64,000 bases of DNA from Corallococcus soli. GTDB taxonomy: Bacteria > Myxococcota > Myxococcia > Myxococcales > Myxococcaceae. The notes beneath the pieces were generated by a model, which did no database searches, was not told where the DNA came from, and saw nothing but the letters and a program-made list of their open reading frames with translations. Shown one piece after another: positions 1-9,766 of the stretch. The stretch lies in NCBI RefSeq assembly GCF_014930455.1, contig NZ_JAAIYO010000003.1, positions 620,001-684,000 on the forward strand, given 5' to 3'. The translations under genes and the position numbers were made by a program. Numbering within the stretch: position 1 is the stretch's first letter; the number at the start of each line of letters is the position of its first letter.

Positions 1-1
1 G

Positions 2-2272
2 CCCATTGATCCGCCGGGCCCCTCCATCGCGGCGCAGCTCAACGCCAGCGGCCTCGTCTTCCAATGGCAGGCGGGAGATGGCTCGAACATCACCGCGCTC
101 TACATGCCCGACACCTACGGCACGGTGGGCTACCTGAGCCTTTCAGGTGCCGCCAGCAATGCCCAGACGGTGAACAGCTTCGTGCAGACCTACAAGACGG
201 GCTGGCCGAACAACCTCCGCTTCATCCCGGTGGGGGTCGACTTCGCCACGCCCTCCATCACGACCTTGTCGGGACAGCCGCTCAACTGGGTGGACGTGAC
301 GAACAGCTACAACAGCACCTACGGCAACGACAACGGTGTCCCGGGGACGACGGGGACCTGGAAGACATACATGGAAGCCGTGCTCCAGGCGGGTGGCACG
401 CTCCCCGTGAATGCGCCGCTCAACGCGCAGAACTACTGGACGGGCTACTTCGCCAGCCGCCCCGCGCTGAAGACGAACCAGTACGCGGCGGCGCGCGCGC
501 TGATGTCCGCGGAGTTCATCAGCGCGCTCCTCCGCACGAGCGGCGCCTATGCGTCCTCCGCCCTGGATGCCCTCGACGCCTCCATCTGGAACGGCTGGGA
601 GGTGCTCGCCCCCAGCTCGCATCACGACTTCGTGACGGGGACCTCCCCGGACTCCACCTACTACGGCGAACAGTTGCCGCTCAGCCAGCAGGGCAGGGCG
701 GTGGCCACGGCCACCTTGAGCCAGGCGATGGAGCTGCTGGCGCAAGGGATTGCCGCGACCCAGGACGAGGGGTTCCCCGTCGTCGTCTGCAACACGCTCG
801 GCTTCGAGCGGGTCCAGGGTCGGCTGGCGGAGGTGGCCTTCCCGGCGGGAGATGACCGCGCGAGCCTCGTGCGGAGCGCGAGGACGAGCCGGGGCACCGT
901 GCCCATCCAGCGGTCCGCGGAAGGGAACATCCTGGTGATGACCGCCCCTCCGAGCGCGGGCTACGAGACGGTCTACCTCTCCACCCTGCCCATCCCCGGC
1001 CCCATCGTCCCCCCGCCCCAACCCATCGGGGACACGGTGACGCTCTCGAACGAGCTGATCAGCGCGACCCTCTCCCAGGCGAACGGGTGGGGCATCAGCC
1101 AGTTCTCATACAAGGTGGATGGTCAGACACACAGCCTGTTCCCGAACGGAGCCATTGGCAACCAGCTCCGGTTCTACGACGACACCGGCAACATCTATCA
1201 GTTTGGCAATGAGCCGATCAGTTGCTCGGGCACGCATCCCAACTATGGAGTGTTCAGCCAGAGTACCTCGGCGAACTTCGTGGGGGGCGAGGCCCGGTGG
1301 CTGGAGCAGGGGCCCCTGCGCTCCCGCTTGCAGGCGGTGGTGACGGAGCAGCACAGCGGCCACACCTTCACGCTCGAATACTCGCTGGTGGCGGGAGAGC
1401 GGTTCCTCCGGATGCGGCTGACGGGGGCCTCGCCCTCCAACATGTCGGTCGTGGTGGCGTTCCCCATGGTGAGCGCCAGCGGCGCCACACCCCAGGCGCT
1501 CAGCCATGGCACGCCCCATCTCCAGCAGGACGTCCTGCCGGTGCCGAACTGGCCGGGGACGACCTTCGTCGCCACCCATGACTATGTGATTCCCTGCCTC
1601 CAGCAGGCGAGCCAGCCGATGGGCGGCATCTACCACCACGGCATCCCGGCCTGGACGCTGGACAGCGAGGGCGTCCTGCTTGGCGTCGTGCTGCGCAACA
1701 CGCCCGCTGGTGGACGGGGCGCGTCGGGCAGCGACTCCGGCACCCATCTCCAGGAGTACGTGCTGGCGCCCCCGGTGTACGTCGGGGGCAGTCCCCAGAT
1801 CGTCACGCCCTTGAAGGACGCCCTGTCGGTCACGACACGGCTGGAGGCGCGGCTCATCACGGGAAGGGAGGCGCAGGGCGCCGCGTTGGCGGAGACGGCC
1901 TCGCTGGGCCGGGTGACGGCGACGAACGCCGGGACGCCCGTGGAACAGCAGGACGTGATGATCCGCGTGGCGCGGGTGCAGGCGCCGGGCGCCCAAGGGG
2001 GCTACCCCTCGGGCTGCGGAACGACGAGCGGAGCGATTCCCACCAGCCTCGTGCTGCGCACCGAGAAGCGCAACAGCGACGCCACCCAGCTCACGGTGCA
2101 GCTCCCCTTCCTGGGCAAGGCCGGTACGGCGGAGATGCAGGCGGTCACCGCGCTCGAAGCGCCGCTGACGGCACTGACCGCCGTGCCGCCCAGGACGCAG
2201 ACCGTGACGGTCGACTCACCCCAGGCCCTGGCCTCCCTGCGGATCGCGTGGTGCAAGACCCAGGGAGGCTGA
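2..2272 (+). CDS. GH38-type alpha-mannosidase-like glycosidase, 3' part (5' end outside window)
   Basis: The reading frame is open from base 2, so the gene begins before the window; about 756 codons are present. Near bases 620-643 lies an HHDFVTGT segment, preceded by a helical SRPALK...AEFISALLRT stretch. This matches the linker and helical bundle of GH38 alpha-mannosidases, which carry a similar HHD(F/A)xxGT motif. The rest is beta-rich, as expected for the C-terminal beta-sandwich domains of the family. The N-terminal catalytic barrel with the nucleophile Asp is not in view, so activity cannot be judged. The product is probably secreted or periplasmic, but no signal peptide can be seen here. 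Family call is from motif recognition and is moderately sure. Confidence 0.7.
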   Translation, partial: PIDPPGPSIAAQLNASGLVFQWQAGDGSNITALYMPDTYGTVGYLSLSGAASNAQTVNSFVQTYKTGWPNNLRFIPVGVDFATPSITTLSGQPLNWVDVTNSYNSTYGNDNGVPGTTGTWKTYMEAVLQAGGTLPVNAPLNAQNYWTGYFASRPALKTNQYAAARALMSAEFISALLRTSGAYASSALDALDASIWNGWEVLAPSSHHDFVTGTSPDSTYYGEQLPLSQQGRAVATATLSQAMELLAQGIAATQDEGFPVVVCNTLGFERVQGRLAEVAFPAGDDRASLVRSARTSRGTVPIQRSAEGNILVMTAPPSAGYETVYLSTLPIPGPIVPPPQPIGDTVTLSNELISATLSQANGWGISQFSYKVDGQTHSLFPNGAIGNQLRFYDDTGNIYQFGNEPISCSGTHPNYGVFSQSTSANFVGGEARWLEQGPLRSRLQAVVTEQHSGHTFTLEYSLVAGERFLRMRLTGASPSNMSVVVAFPMVSASGATPQALSHGTPHLQQDVLPVPNWPGTTFVATHDYVIPCLQQASQPMGGIYHHGIPAWTLDSEGVLLGVVLRNTPAGGRGASGSDSGTHLQEYVLAPPVYVGGSPQIVTPLKDALSVTTRLEARLITGREAQGAALAETASLGRVTATNAGTPVEQQDVMIRVARVQAPGAQGGYPSGCGTTSGAIPTSLVLRTEKRNSDATQLTVQLPFLGKAGTAEMQAVTALEAPLTALTAVPPRTQTVTVDSPQALASLRIAWCKTQGG

Positions 2273-2341
2273 TCTCCAACCCCTCACGAGGCTGGAGGGG
2301 TGGGATTCCGTGGCACGGGGCGGGAATGCTATGTGTCTTCG

Positions 2342-2728
2342 ATGGACGCCGCACCCGCCGCCCTCTGTCCCAGACACCCTGAAACACTCGCTGAAGGGAC
2401 CTGCACCCGGTGTGGCACCTTCACGTGCGGCCAGTGCCGTAAGGGGTTGGGGGCGCACCAGGGGCTGTGTCCTTCCTGCCAGGATTTGAGCCGCGGCGGG
2501 CAGCCCTCCGGGCGGGCCGTGCTGTCGCTGGTGTTCGCCACCGTGGGCTTCTGCGGTTTCGTTCCTGGCATCGTCGGACTGGTGCTGGGACAGAAGGAGC
2601 TCAACGCCATCGAGGCCGGCAAGGCGCCCGGGGCAGGACGCGACCCGGCGCTGATCGCGCGCAACCTGGGCTGGTTCCACGCGGTGATGTTCTTTCTCCT
2701 CCTCCTGGGGCTGTACACCCACCTCTGA
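2342..2728 (+). CDS. B-box-type zinc finger / DUF4190-like small membrane protein
   Basis: This 128-residue protein opens with closely spaced CPRH, CTRC, CGQC and CPSC motifs, a B-box-like zinc-binding arrangement. Two hydrophobic segments follow (about residues 58-83 and 108-126) separated by a short polar loop containing LGQKELNAI, the arrangement of DUF4190 membrane proteins. I chose the ATG at 2342 because the residues upstream are not family-like. It is followed after 21 bases by another membrane-protein gene on the same strand, so the two may be cotranscribed. Proteins of this build are common in myxobacteria; no function is known to me. A role as a membrane-anchored zinc-binding adaptor is only a guess. 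Confidence 0.75.
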   Translation: MDAAPAALCPRHPETLAEGTCTRCGTFTCGQCRKGLGAHQGLCPSCQDLSRGGQPSGRAVLSLVFATVGFCGFVPGIVGLVLGQKELNAIEAGKAPGAGRDPALIARNLGWFHAVMFFLLLLGLYTHL

Positions 2729-2749
2729 GCTGGGGAAGGGAGTTCGTCG

Positions 2750-3433
2750 ATGGGTTCGTTGAGGCTGGCATTGGAAGAGGGTGGACCCCGGATCCTGGCG
2801 TTGCGCTGGGGTTTGAACTGGCAGGGTCTGGAGATCTCCCTGGACGATGAGCCGGTGGGCGCGGTGGCCGAGAAGCTCCAACTGGAGCAGGGCGTGGAGT
2901 TCAAGCTCCCGGATGACAGCGTGCTGCACGTGCAGCTGCTCCACGTACCGGCGCCGGAGTTGCGGGTGCTGCGCAATGGCGCGCCACTGCCTGACGAAGC
3001 ATCGGACCCCGTCCAGCAGGTGCGCACCGCCACGTTCCTGCTCTATGGGCTGGCGGCCTTCAGTGTCGGTGTCGCCATGGTGTCGCTGGTGATGACGAGC
3101 AAGCTCCGGCAGCAGCTCCCGGTGAGCGCGTCCAACCTCCTCTTCGGAGGCGTGCTGGCGGTGCTGGGCTTCTTCATGTTCAAGCGCTGGCGCGCGGCGC
3201 CACTGCTGGCCATCCTGCTGTATTCGTTCGACACCCTCTCCACGGTGTACGCGCTGCTGACCTCGGAGAAGGTGGGGGGCCTTGCCACCCTGACGGGGCT
3301 GGTCATCCGCATCTTCATCTTCGGGGCGCTCGGCAGGGGTTTCCTGGGCGCGAGGGAACTCGCGAGGCGTGAGAAGCAGCCGCTGACCGCGCCATCTTCC
3401 CTGGGCCCAGCGGTCGCGTTTCCGGAGGCCTAG
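2750..3433 (+). CDS. Hypothetical four-helix membrane protein
   Basis: I do not recognise this 227-residue protein. The first 95 residues are soluble and beta-rich, with alternating acidic and hydrophobic residues. They are followed by four hydrophobic segments near residues 98-118, 127-144, 148-172 and 182-200, and a short basic tail. A purine-rich Shine-Dalgarno (GGGAAGGGAG) lies just ahead of the ATG. The gene starts 21 bases after the B-box/DUF4190 gene and probably forms a small operon with it, suggesting a shared membrane function. No catalytic motif is visible. Confidence 0.7.
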   Translation: MGSLRLALEEGGPRILALRWGLNWQGLEISLDDEPVGAVAEKLQLEQGVEFKLPDDSVLHVQLLHVPAPELRVLRNGAPLPDEASDPVQQVRTATFLLYGLAAFSVGVAMVSLVMTSKLRQQLPVSASNLLFGGVLAVLGFFMFKRWRAAPLLAILLYSFDTLSTVYALLTSEKVGGLATLTGLVIRIFIFGALGRGFLGARELARREKQPLTAPSSLGPAVAFPEA

Positions 3434-3544
3434 GGGCTGTCCCCTGATCGGTTCCGCGCGGATGACCCTCAGGCCATCCTTCAACGGACTCAAGCCCGGC
3501 GCGGGCGGTGACGGACGCCACCGCCCGTGCCGGTCCTGCTGGGA

Positions 3545-4846
<1,302 letters not shown>

Positions 4847-5367
4847 GTGCTGAACACTCCTTGAGGGTGATCACCGCCCGCGAGGGGAGCGAGCGGTGGA
4901 CCGCATGCTCGCGCCAACCATGCACTCTCCGCAACGTGTCCTTAACGCGGAGTCACAGTGAACCCGGGAACCCCTTCAGGCCCGAGAGGAAATGAAACAC
5001 GCGACGCAGTGAAGGGAGTGCACAATTCCTGCGACAGTGGACTCCGCTCCCAGTCCCGGGAACGGCGTGCCGCCACGAGGGGTGGCGGACCGGGTGGACA
5101 CGGACGGCATGACGGGCGCGGAGCTGTGCGCCGCGCTCCCACGGCAGGAGGCCAGTTGGCTGCAACCGCCGCCGCCCCGTCACTGTCGATCGGGGCTCCA
5201 GAAGGCATGCAGGAAGGAGCAGCCGGCAATGTCTACCTGCTGGAACCTCATGGCAGGAAGTCCCTTCTGAAGTTTTACAGCGCCCTTGGTTTTAACTTGT
5301 TTTCCTTGTTTTTCTGGTTGAATCCCAAGCATGTTTGTTAGACTGGGTTCTCCACCTGGGAGGACTC
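4847..5367. other. 521-base intergenic region between divergent protease and hydrolase genes
   Basis: No convincing coding frame is seen here. It contains perfect 7-base inverted repeats at 5070-5088 (5-base loop) and 6-base arms at 5116-5136, followed by an unusually AT-rich stretch at about 5275-5345 for this GC-rich DNA. The AT-rich part ends just before the hydrolase Shine-Dalgarno and probably holds its promoter, but I cannot fix -35 and -10 boxes with confidence. The leftward part must hold the leader of the protease gene. A structured non-coding RNA in 5041-5260 is possible but unproven. Confidence 0.5.
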
Positions 5368-6126
5368 ATGACCGCATTGTGTCGGCTGATGTTGTGCTTG
5401 GGTTTGGTCGTCTTTTCCGCGCAGGGTGCCTTCGCGGCGCAGGGAGAAATCCTGGCCCGCCCGTATGGGACGGTGCCCGGGATGAGCCTGGGCTATTGGG
5501 AGTATCTGCCCCTGGGCTACGACGACGCGCCCACCGAGGCGTTCCCGCTGGTGGTCTTCCTGCACGGGACGGGCGAAGCGGGCAATGGCAGTGCGACGGC
5601 CCTGGAGAAGGTGATGAACCTCAACGCGCCGCCCAGGCTCATCCGCAACGGTCGTGATTTCCCATTCATCTTGATCGCGCCCCAGCGCTTCAATGCGTTC
5701 ATCTCGGTGGCGGAAATCGACGCCCTCATCGAGTCCGCGAAGGTGAAGTACCGGGTGGACGCCAGCCGCATCTACCTGACGGGCATCTCCGCGGGCGCCT
5801 TCCAGACGTGGGCCTACGCGGCGGTGCACTACAACAAGCTGGCCGCCATCGTTCCCATCGCGGGCAATGGCACCAGCCTGAACCTCTGCCCGGCGGCGGC
5901 CGCGGGGCTGCCCGTGTGGGCCTTCCACGGCACGGCGGATGGCCAGGTCTCCCCGTGGGGATCCATCAATCCGGTGAACCAGATGAACAACACCTGTTCG
6001 CCCGCCGCGAACCCCGCGGCCCAGCTCACGCAGTACCCGGGCGTCGGCCACGATTCCTGGGGCCGGACGTTCGACGGTTCGGCGGGGCATGACGTCTACG
6101 CGTGGATGCTGGGCCATTCGCTCTGA
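5368..6126 (+). CDS. Exported alpha/beta-hydrolase (esterase/depolymerase-like)
   Basis: A 252-residue protein with a typical Sec signal peptide (LMLCLGLVVFSAQGAFA, cleavage after AFA). The mature part is an alpha/beta-hydrolase: oxyanion region LHGTGEAG, nucleophile Ser in GISAGA, acid residue in HGTADGQVSP and catalytic His in GVGHDSW, in the usual order. The arrangement resembles the single-domain phospholipase/carboxylesterase and PHB-depolymerase-like group. I chose the ATG at 5368 because GGGAGGAC precedes it and the signal peptide starts there; an upstream ATG at 5335 adds residues not typical of a signal peptide. Substrate unknown; likely acts outside the cytoplasm on esters or polyesters. 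Confidence 0.88.
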   Translation: MTALCRLMLCLGLVVFSAQGAFAAQGEILARPYGTVPGMSLGYWEYLPLGYDDAPTEAFPLVVFLHGTGEAGNGSATALEKVMNLNAPPRLIRNGRDFPFILIAPQRFNAFISVAEIDALIESAKVKYRVDASRIYLTGISAGAFQTWAYAAVHYNKLAAIVPIAGNGTSLNLCPAAAAGLPVWAFHGTADGQVSPWGSINPVNQMNNTCSPAANPAAQLTQYPGVGHDSWGRTFDGSAGHDVYAWMLGHSL

Positions 6127-6274
6127 GCCCCGGGTGTCGAGGGCCGTCATGACACGCCCTTGACGGTGTGAGGGATTGGCCGTGACGCGGCCATGACGGT
6201 CCCTGGACATGTTTGCCTTTCAGCGTCCACGCTTCGCAGAGTGGGGCTCTCTTGACGGAGAAGGGAGCTTCCAC

Positions 6275-6802
6275 ATGGTCAGGTCCACGCGTTCGGGTGT
6301 TCTGGGATTCATCACCCTCCTTGTCGCTGGCGGTATGAGCGCCTGTGCCACGACACGGGGCCAGGCCGACGGGCCGGCGGCCTCGCTGGACGTCCGCGTG
6401 CTGAACATCGTGGACGAGCATGGCCAGACGCGCATCCGCCTGGGCGCACCGCTGCCGGACCCGCAGGGAATGAAGCGCAAGTACAAGGTCCACGGCCTCC
6501 AGTTGATGACCGCGTCGGGGCAGGAGGTGGGGGGCATGGGCGTGATTGACGAGACGAACTCCCAGGCGCTCTGCTTCGACACGAAGGCGGGCTACGAGTC
6601 GCTGTGCCTGGGGGTCTTCAACGAGCAGCCCTCCCTCTACCTGATGGTGAAGGGCAAGGACCGCATCTCCCTGAGCGTGGATCAGGACGTCGCCAAGGTC
6701 GTGGTCAGTGATGCGGAGGAGAAGCCGCGCGTGCGCGTGACGGTGGACAAGGACGGCAAGACGCACGTCGAAGGCGTGACAGCGCCCCCCGAGAACCGGT
6801 AG
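6275..6802 (+). CDS. Hypothetical lipoprotein
   Basis: A 175-residue protein with a signal peptide ending in a lipobox (GGMSAC near residue 24), so it is predicted to be lipid-anchored. The mature part has no motif I recognise; it is rich in alternating charged and hydrophobic residues and looks beta-stranded. Start chosen at 6275 because AAGGGAG lies 7 bases upstream; an upstream ATG in frame at 6209 would bury the signal peptide. It stands alone between the hydrolase gene and the riboswitch-controlled sugE gene. Confidence 0.8.
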   Translation: MVRSTRSGVLGFITLLVAGGMSACATTRGQADGPAASLDVRVLNIVDEHGQTRIRLGAPLPDPQGMKRKYKVHGLQLMTASGQEVGGMGVIDETNSQALCFDTKAGYESLCLGVFNEQPSLYLMVKGKDRISLSVDQDVAKVVVSDAEEKPRVRVTVDKDGKTHVEGVTAPPENR

Positions 6803-6867
6803 CGGAGGGGACTTCCCGGGGTTAAGGTGGGCAATGCGTGCGAGTCCCCGAGGTGGGGGCTCGGAGC

Positions 6868-6908
6868 CCGGACGAGGTGCGCCGTACCCGGTCACGACAA
6901 GACGACGC
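6868..6908 (+). promoter_or_regulatory. Guanidine-III (ykkC-III) riboswitch
   Basis: The 41 bases from CCGGACGAGG to the closing GACGC match, almost base for base, the class III guanidine riboswitch as I remember it from Thermobifida fusca. Shared are the CCGGACGAGG start, the GCGCCGTACCCGG centre, the GACAAGACG loop and the 3' pseudoknot strand. The 5' pseudoknot arm GCGCCGT can pair with the 3' arm ACGACGC with a single mismatch. It lies directly upstream of a SugE/Gdx gene, the standard target of this class, and ends 7 bases before the Shine-Dalgarno GGAG at 6916-6919. Control is therefore likely at translation initiation, with guanidinium favouring expression. Confidence 0.9.
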
Positions 6909-6928
6909 TCTCACGGGAGTGGTGCGTC

Positions 6929-7255
6929 ATGTCGTCGTGGATCCTCCTCATCGTCGCCGGGCTGCTGGAAGTGGGCTGGGCCATTGGCCTGAAGTACACG
7001 CAGGGCTTCACCCGCCCGATCCCCAGCATCCTCACCGTGGCGGGCATCATCGCCAGCATGGGCCTGCTGTCCTATGCGGCGAAGACACTGCCCATTGGCA
7101 CGGCCTACGCGGTCTGGGTGGGCATTGGTGCCTTCGGCGCGGCCGTCATGGGCATGGTGCTCTTCAACGAGCCAGCCACCGCGTCCCGCCTGTTCTTCCT
7201 GGGGTTGCTGCTGGTGGCCATCGTGGGCCTGAAGGTCACCAGCGGCGGGCACTGA
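6929..7255 (+). CDS. sugE: SMR-family guanidinium exporter (SugE/Gdx)
   Basis: A 108-residue, four-helix small multidrug resistance protein. The start reads [22 protein letters not shown], with the essential membrane Glu in helix 1 (residue 13), followed by the [11 protein letters not shown] signature of helix 3 and LFNEPAT. Within the SMR family these features belong to the SugE/Gdx branch, which exports guanidinium in exchange for protons as antiparallel dimers in the inner membrane. The ATG at 6929 has GGAG nine bases upstream; longer upstream frames run through the riboswitch and are not coding. The riboswitch immediately upstream independently supports the guanidinium role. Confidence 0.95.
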   Translation: MSSWILLIVAGLLEVGWAIGLKYTQGFTRPIPSILTVAGIIASMGLLSYAAKTLPIGTAYAVWVGIGAFGAAVMGMVLFNEPATASRLFFLGLLLVAIVGLKVTSGGH

Positions 7256-7265
7256 CGCGGCGGCA

Positions 7266-7286
7266 GGCCGAATCGAAAGATCGGCC
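7266..7286 (+). terminator. Hairpin with GAAA tetraloop after sugE
   Basis: GGCCGA and TCGGCC pair, with a bulged A and a further TC/GA extension closed by a GAAA loop, 10 bases after the sugE stop. No T-run follows, so it may be a transcript-stabilising hairpin rather than a true intrinsic terminator. Confidence 0.35.
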
Positions 7287-7361
7287 GATGCCTTCCCAAT
7301 CGCCGCCCTTCGCATCCTGCCGTCGCCCTCCTACAGAAGGGGGATGGCAAGGAGCGGAACG

Positions 7362-8117
7362 ATGGTGGATCTGGCGGCAGCGGTGACAGCGGTGACGGAG
7401 CGGATGTTGGTCGACGCGGGCATTCGCGAGGGAATGCGCGTGCTCGATGTCGGCTGCGGGAGGGGCCTGGTTTCCCAGCTCATCGCGCGCCTCGTGGGCG
7501 AGCGCGGGCAGGTGGTGGGCGTGGACATCGATTCACGGGCGCTCGCGATGGCGCGGGAGACGGTCCATGACCCCCGCATCACCTTCGTGGAGGGCGACTT
7601 CCGCACGCTCTCGTCCGAGCACGGTTTGTTCGACGCCGCCGTCGGAAGACGGGTGCTGATGTATCAGCCGGATGCCGCCGAGGCCTTGCGCGGGCTTGCC
7701 CGCGTGCTGCGTCCCGGGGGCTTGATGGTCTTCCAGGAGCATGACTCGACGGTGGCGCCGACGAGCCTCACGCCCCTCCCGCTCCACGCGCAGGTGCGAG
7801 AGTGGATGTGGCGCACCGTCGAGCGCGAGGGTGGCAACGTGCACATGGGCTTCGGGCTCGCCTCCGCGCTCACGCGGGCGGGCCTCACGGTGGAGCACCT
7901 GCGGGCCGAGGCCATCGTGCAGACCCCGGAGATGCACCACTACGTGGGCCCCATCGCGCGCGCGATGCTCCCCCGCATCCTGGAGCGGGGCGTGGCCACG
8001 GAGGAGGAACTGGGCATCGACACGCTTGATGCGCGCCTCATCGAGGAGCGCACGAAGGCGGATGCCACGTACATCGGAGAGATGATCTTCTGCGCTTCGG
8101 CCCGGATGCCCGGGTAG
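7362..8117 (+). CDS. SAM-dependent class I methyltransferase
   Basis: A 251-residue Rossmann-fold methyltransferase: motif I VLDVGCGRG near residue 26, the acidic residue of motif II in VVGVDID, motif III around VEGDFRTL, and LRPGGLMVFQEHD for the post-II/III strand. This fits the Methyltransf_11/25 group seen in ubiquinone/menaquinone-like and natural-product methyltransferases. Its substrate cannot be inferred from the sequence. I prefer the ATG at 7362 because AAGGAG stands 7 bases ahead; an ATG at 7344 in the same frame would add six residues. It follows sugE but is separated by a hairpin and probably has its own promoter. Confidence 0.88.
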   Translation: MVDLAAAVTAVTERMLVDAGIREGMRVLDVGCGRGLVSQLIARLVGERGQVVGVDIDSRALAMARETVHDPRITFVEGDFRTLSSEHGLFDAAVGRRVLMYQPDAAEALRGLARVLRPGGLMVFQEHDSTVAPTSLTPLPLHAQVREWMWRTVEREGGNVHMGFGLASALTRAGLTVEHLRAEAIVQTPEMHHYVGPIARAMLPRILERGVATEEELGIDTLDARLIEERTKADATYIGEMIFCASARMPG

Positions 8118-8120
8118 GCG

Positions 8121-8645
8121 TCAGCGGCGCTCGGGGTCGGTGAGCTTGAAGAACAGGAAGGCGCCGCCCAGGCAGAGCAGGCCGAACAGCGCCGTGACGA
8201 TGGGGCCCGTCCAGGGGCCCGCTCCGGCGAAGAACACCGTCTGCGTGCGCGGATCCAGGCGCAGCTCCACCTGCTCACCCAGCCGGTCCGGCCGGTCCGA
8301 GCGCGTCTGGTCGACCACGGACTCCCGCGAGCCGCCTTCCGTCTCGTAGCGCACGCGGTACTTGAAGCAGGTGTACTGGTAGCGCCGCTTGTTGCGGTCC
8401 TTGCCGCTGCACCGGTCCTCTTCGTGGCCGCTGATGACGCCCGACACGCTCACGGCATGGGCCTGGAAGTCGGAGGCGTTCCGGGTGAGCACGAAGGACG
8501 CGATGAACAGGCCCACGGCGAAGGCCCCCAGGAGGCCGACGCCAACCCAACGCATGGACGGACTGATGCTCACAGGTGTCTGCTCCCCGGTGGTGGATGC
8601 CCCGGACCGTTCCGGACGCGGCGTCATGCTAGCGGTTTTCGACAT
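8121..8645 (-). CDS. DUF3592-family membrane protein
   Basis: A 174-residue protein with two hydrophobic helices (near residues 34-54 and 145-165) flanking a beta-rich extracytoplasmic domain. That domain has a paired-Cys segment (DRCSGKD ... YTCFKYRVRYE), then DPxxxTVFFAG before the second helix. The layout and the V..Y.v.YE...G element are those of DUF3592 proteins. The start is uncertain: in-frame GTG and ATG codons at 8687 and 8627 are alternatives. The gene is convergent with the methyltransferase, with only three bases between the stops. Function unknown. Confidence 0.75.
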   Translation of the reverse strand: MSKTASMTPRPERSGASTTGEQTPVSISPSMRWVGVGLLGAFAVGLFIASFVLTRNASDFQAHAVSVSGVISGHEEDRCSGKDRNKRRYQYTCFKYRVRYETEGGSRESVVDQTRSDRPDRLGEQVELRLDPRTQTVFFAGAGPWTGPIVTALFGLLCLGGAFLFFKLTDPERR

Positions 8646-8756
8646 CCCGGCCCCACCGGACTGTGGGGGAGTGAATCCTCCCGCCACACGGCCCTTCCGT
8701 GACCAGCCCTTCGCGGGCGGAGGATGCGCGTCGGTTTCCCACGCGAGGACACGGCG

Positions 8757-9506
8757 ATGAGCGACGCGAAGTTCCAGCTGTTCTATTGGCCGGGCCTCCC
8801 GGGCCGGGGCGAGTTCGTGCGACTGGTGCTGGAGGAGGCGGGCGCGGACTGGGTGGACGTGGGCCTGCTGCCGGAGTCACAGGGCGGCGGCGCCAAGGCC
8901 GTCATGGACCTGCTGGGCAAGGGGCCCGTGCCCGCGTACGCGCCGCCGGTGCTCAAGGTGGGCGAGCTCGTCATCGCCCAGGCGCCCAACATCTGCTCCT
9001 ACCTGGGCGAGCGCTTCGGCCTGGTGCCCCCCGACGAGGCCGCCCGGCTGCATGCGCGCCAGCTCCAGCTCACCGTCGCGGACGTGGTGTCGGAGGCGCA
9101 CGACACGCACCATCCCATCGCGGTGATGAAGACCTATGAGGAGCAGAAGGAGCCCGCGAAGGCTCGCGCCGAGGTCTTCCGCACCCAGCGCATCCCGAAA
9201 TACCTGGGCTATTTCGAACGCGCGCTGGAGGCGAACACGCGGGGCGGCGGCAGGTATCTGCTCGGCGGGGACTTCAGCTACCCGGAGCTGGCGCTGTTCC
9301 AACTGGTGGAGGGCCTGCTCTACGCGTTCCCGAACGCGATGCGGAACGTTGCCCCGCGGGTGCCTGGGGTGATGGCCCTGCGCCAGCGCATCGCGGAGCG
9401 CCCCCGCATCGCCGCGTACAAGGCCTCCAAGCGCTCCCAGCCCTTCAACGAGCAGGGCATCTTCCGCCACTACGCGGAGCTGGACGACCCGAACGCGATG
9501 AAGTGA
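8757..9506 (+). CDS. Glutathione S-transferase family protein
   Basis: A 249-residue protein with the thioredoxin-fold N-terminal domain of GSTs. FYWPGLPGRGEFVRLVLEEAG carries the catalytic-type Tyr at the end of strand 1, PAYAPPVLKVGE the cis-Pro loop and QAPNICSYLGE the gamma-glutamyl binding Ser/Glu motif. An all-helical C-terminal domain follows. It resembles the alpha/pi/sigma-type branch, which uses a Tyr for glutathione activation, and is slightly longer than the usual 200-220 residues. The ATG at 8757 has GAGGA 7 bases upstream. A cytosolic detoxification role is likely. Its 3' end overlaps the opposing small gene by 37 bases. Confidence 0.92.
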   Translation: MSDAKFQLFYWPGLPGRGEFVRLVLEEAGADWVDVGLLPESQGGGAKAVMDLLGKGPVPAYAPPVLKVGELVIAQAPNICSYLGERFGLVPPDEAARLHARQLQLTVADVVSEAHDTHHPIAVMKTYEEQKEPAKARAEVFRTQRIPKYLGYFERALEANTRGGGRYLLGGDFSYPELALFQLVEGLLYAFPNAMRNVAPRVPGVMALRQRIAERPRIAAYKASKRSQPFNEQGIFRHYAELDDPNAMK

Positions 9507-9766
9507 CCCTGGGGCACGGCGGCGACCTCACGGGCGAAGAACAGGTCCTCGCCCACGCCGTGCACGCGCACCTGGATGAGCGGATCCGCCGGGTACTGCC
9601 GGGGGGGATCGTCGAACACCAGCGCCACGACGACGCCCACGCGGTCCAGGAACCGCTCCGTGATGGGATCGTCCGGCGCGGTGCGGACGATCATCACCGC
9701 CGCGCCAATGCGCACCGGCGCGCCGTCCACGTCTTCCGTCAGAATGAGCGAAGGGTCTTGCTTCAT
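9470..9766 (-). CDS. Small conserved-looking protein of unknown function
   Basis: A 98-residue acidic protein with no motif I know; it reads as a small alpha/beta domain (VRIGAAVMIVRTAPDDPI, VVVALVFDDPP, DPLIQVRVHGVG). It starts 4 bases inside the 3' end of the NrsF-like gene, a typical coupled arrangement, so it looks like the third member of the ECF sigma operon. Its 3' end overlaps the opposing GST gene by 37 bases, unusual enough to keep the call moderate. Codon third-position GC bias fits real coding sequence. Confidence 0.6.
   Translation of the reverse strand: MKQDPSLILTEDVDGAPVRIGAAVMIVRTAPDDPITERFLDRVGVVVALVFDDPPRQYPADPLIQVRVHGVGEDLFFAREVAAVPQGHFIAFGSSSSA

Noticed and set aside
2311-2332. 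Sigma54 -24/-12 promoter (TGGCAC followed by GC)
   Set aside because: The GG to GC spacing is four bases too long; no other well-spaced TGGCAC-N5-TTGC site was found.
2216-3493. Long reverse-strand open frame over the two small membrane-protein genes
   Set aside because: Composition is Arg/Gln/His-rich antisense noise; the forward frames have membrane helices and zinc motifs.
5087-5280. Cobalamin or c-di-GMP riboswitch
   Set aside because: Fragments such as GTCACTG suggested it, but the conserved cores of either class could not be found on either strand.
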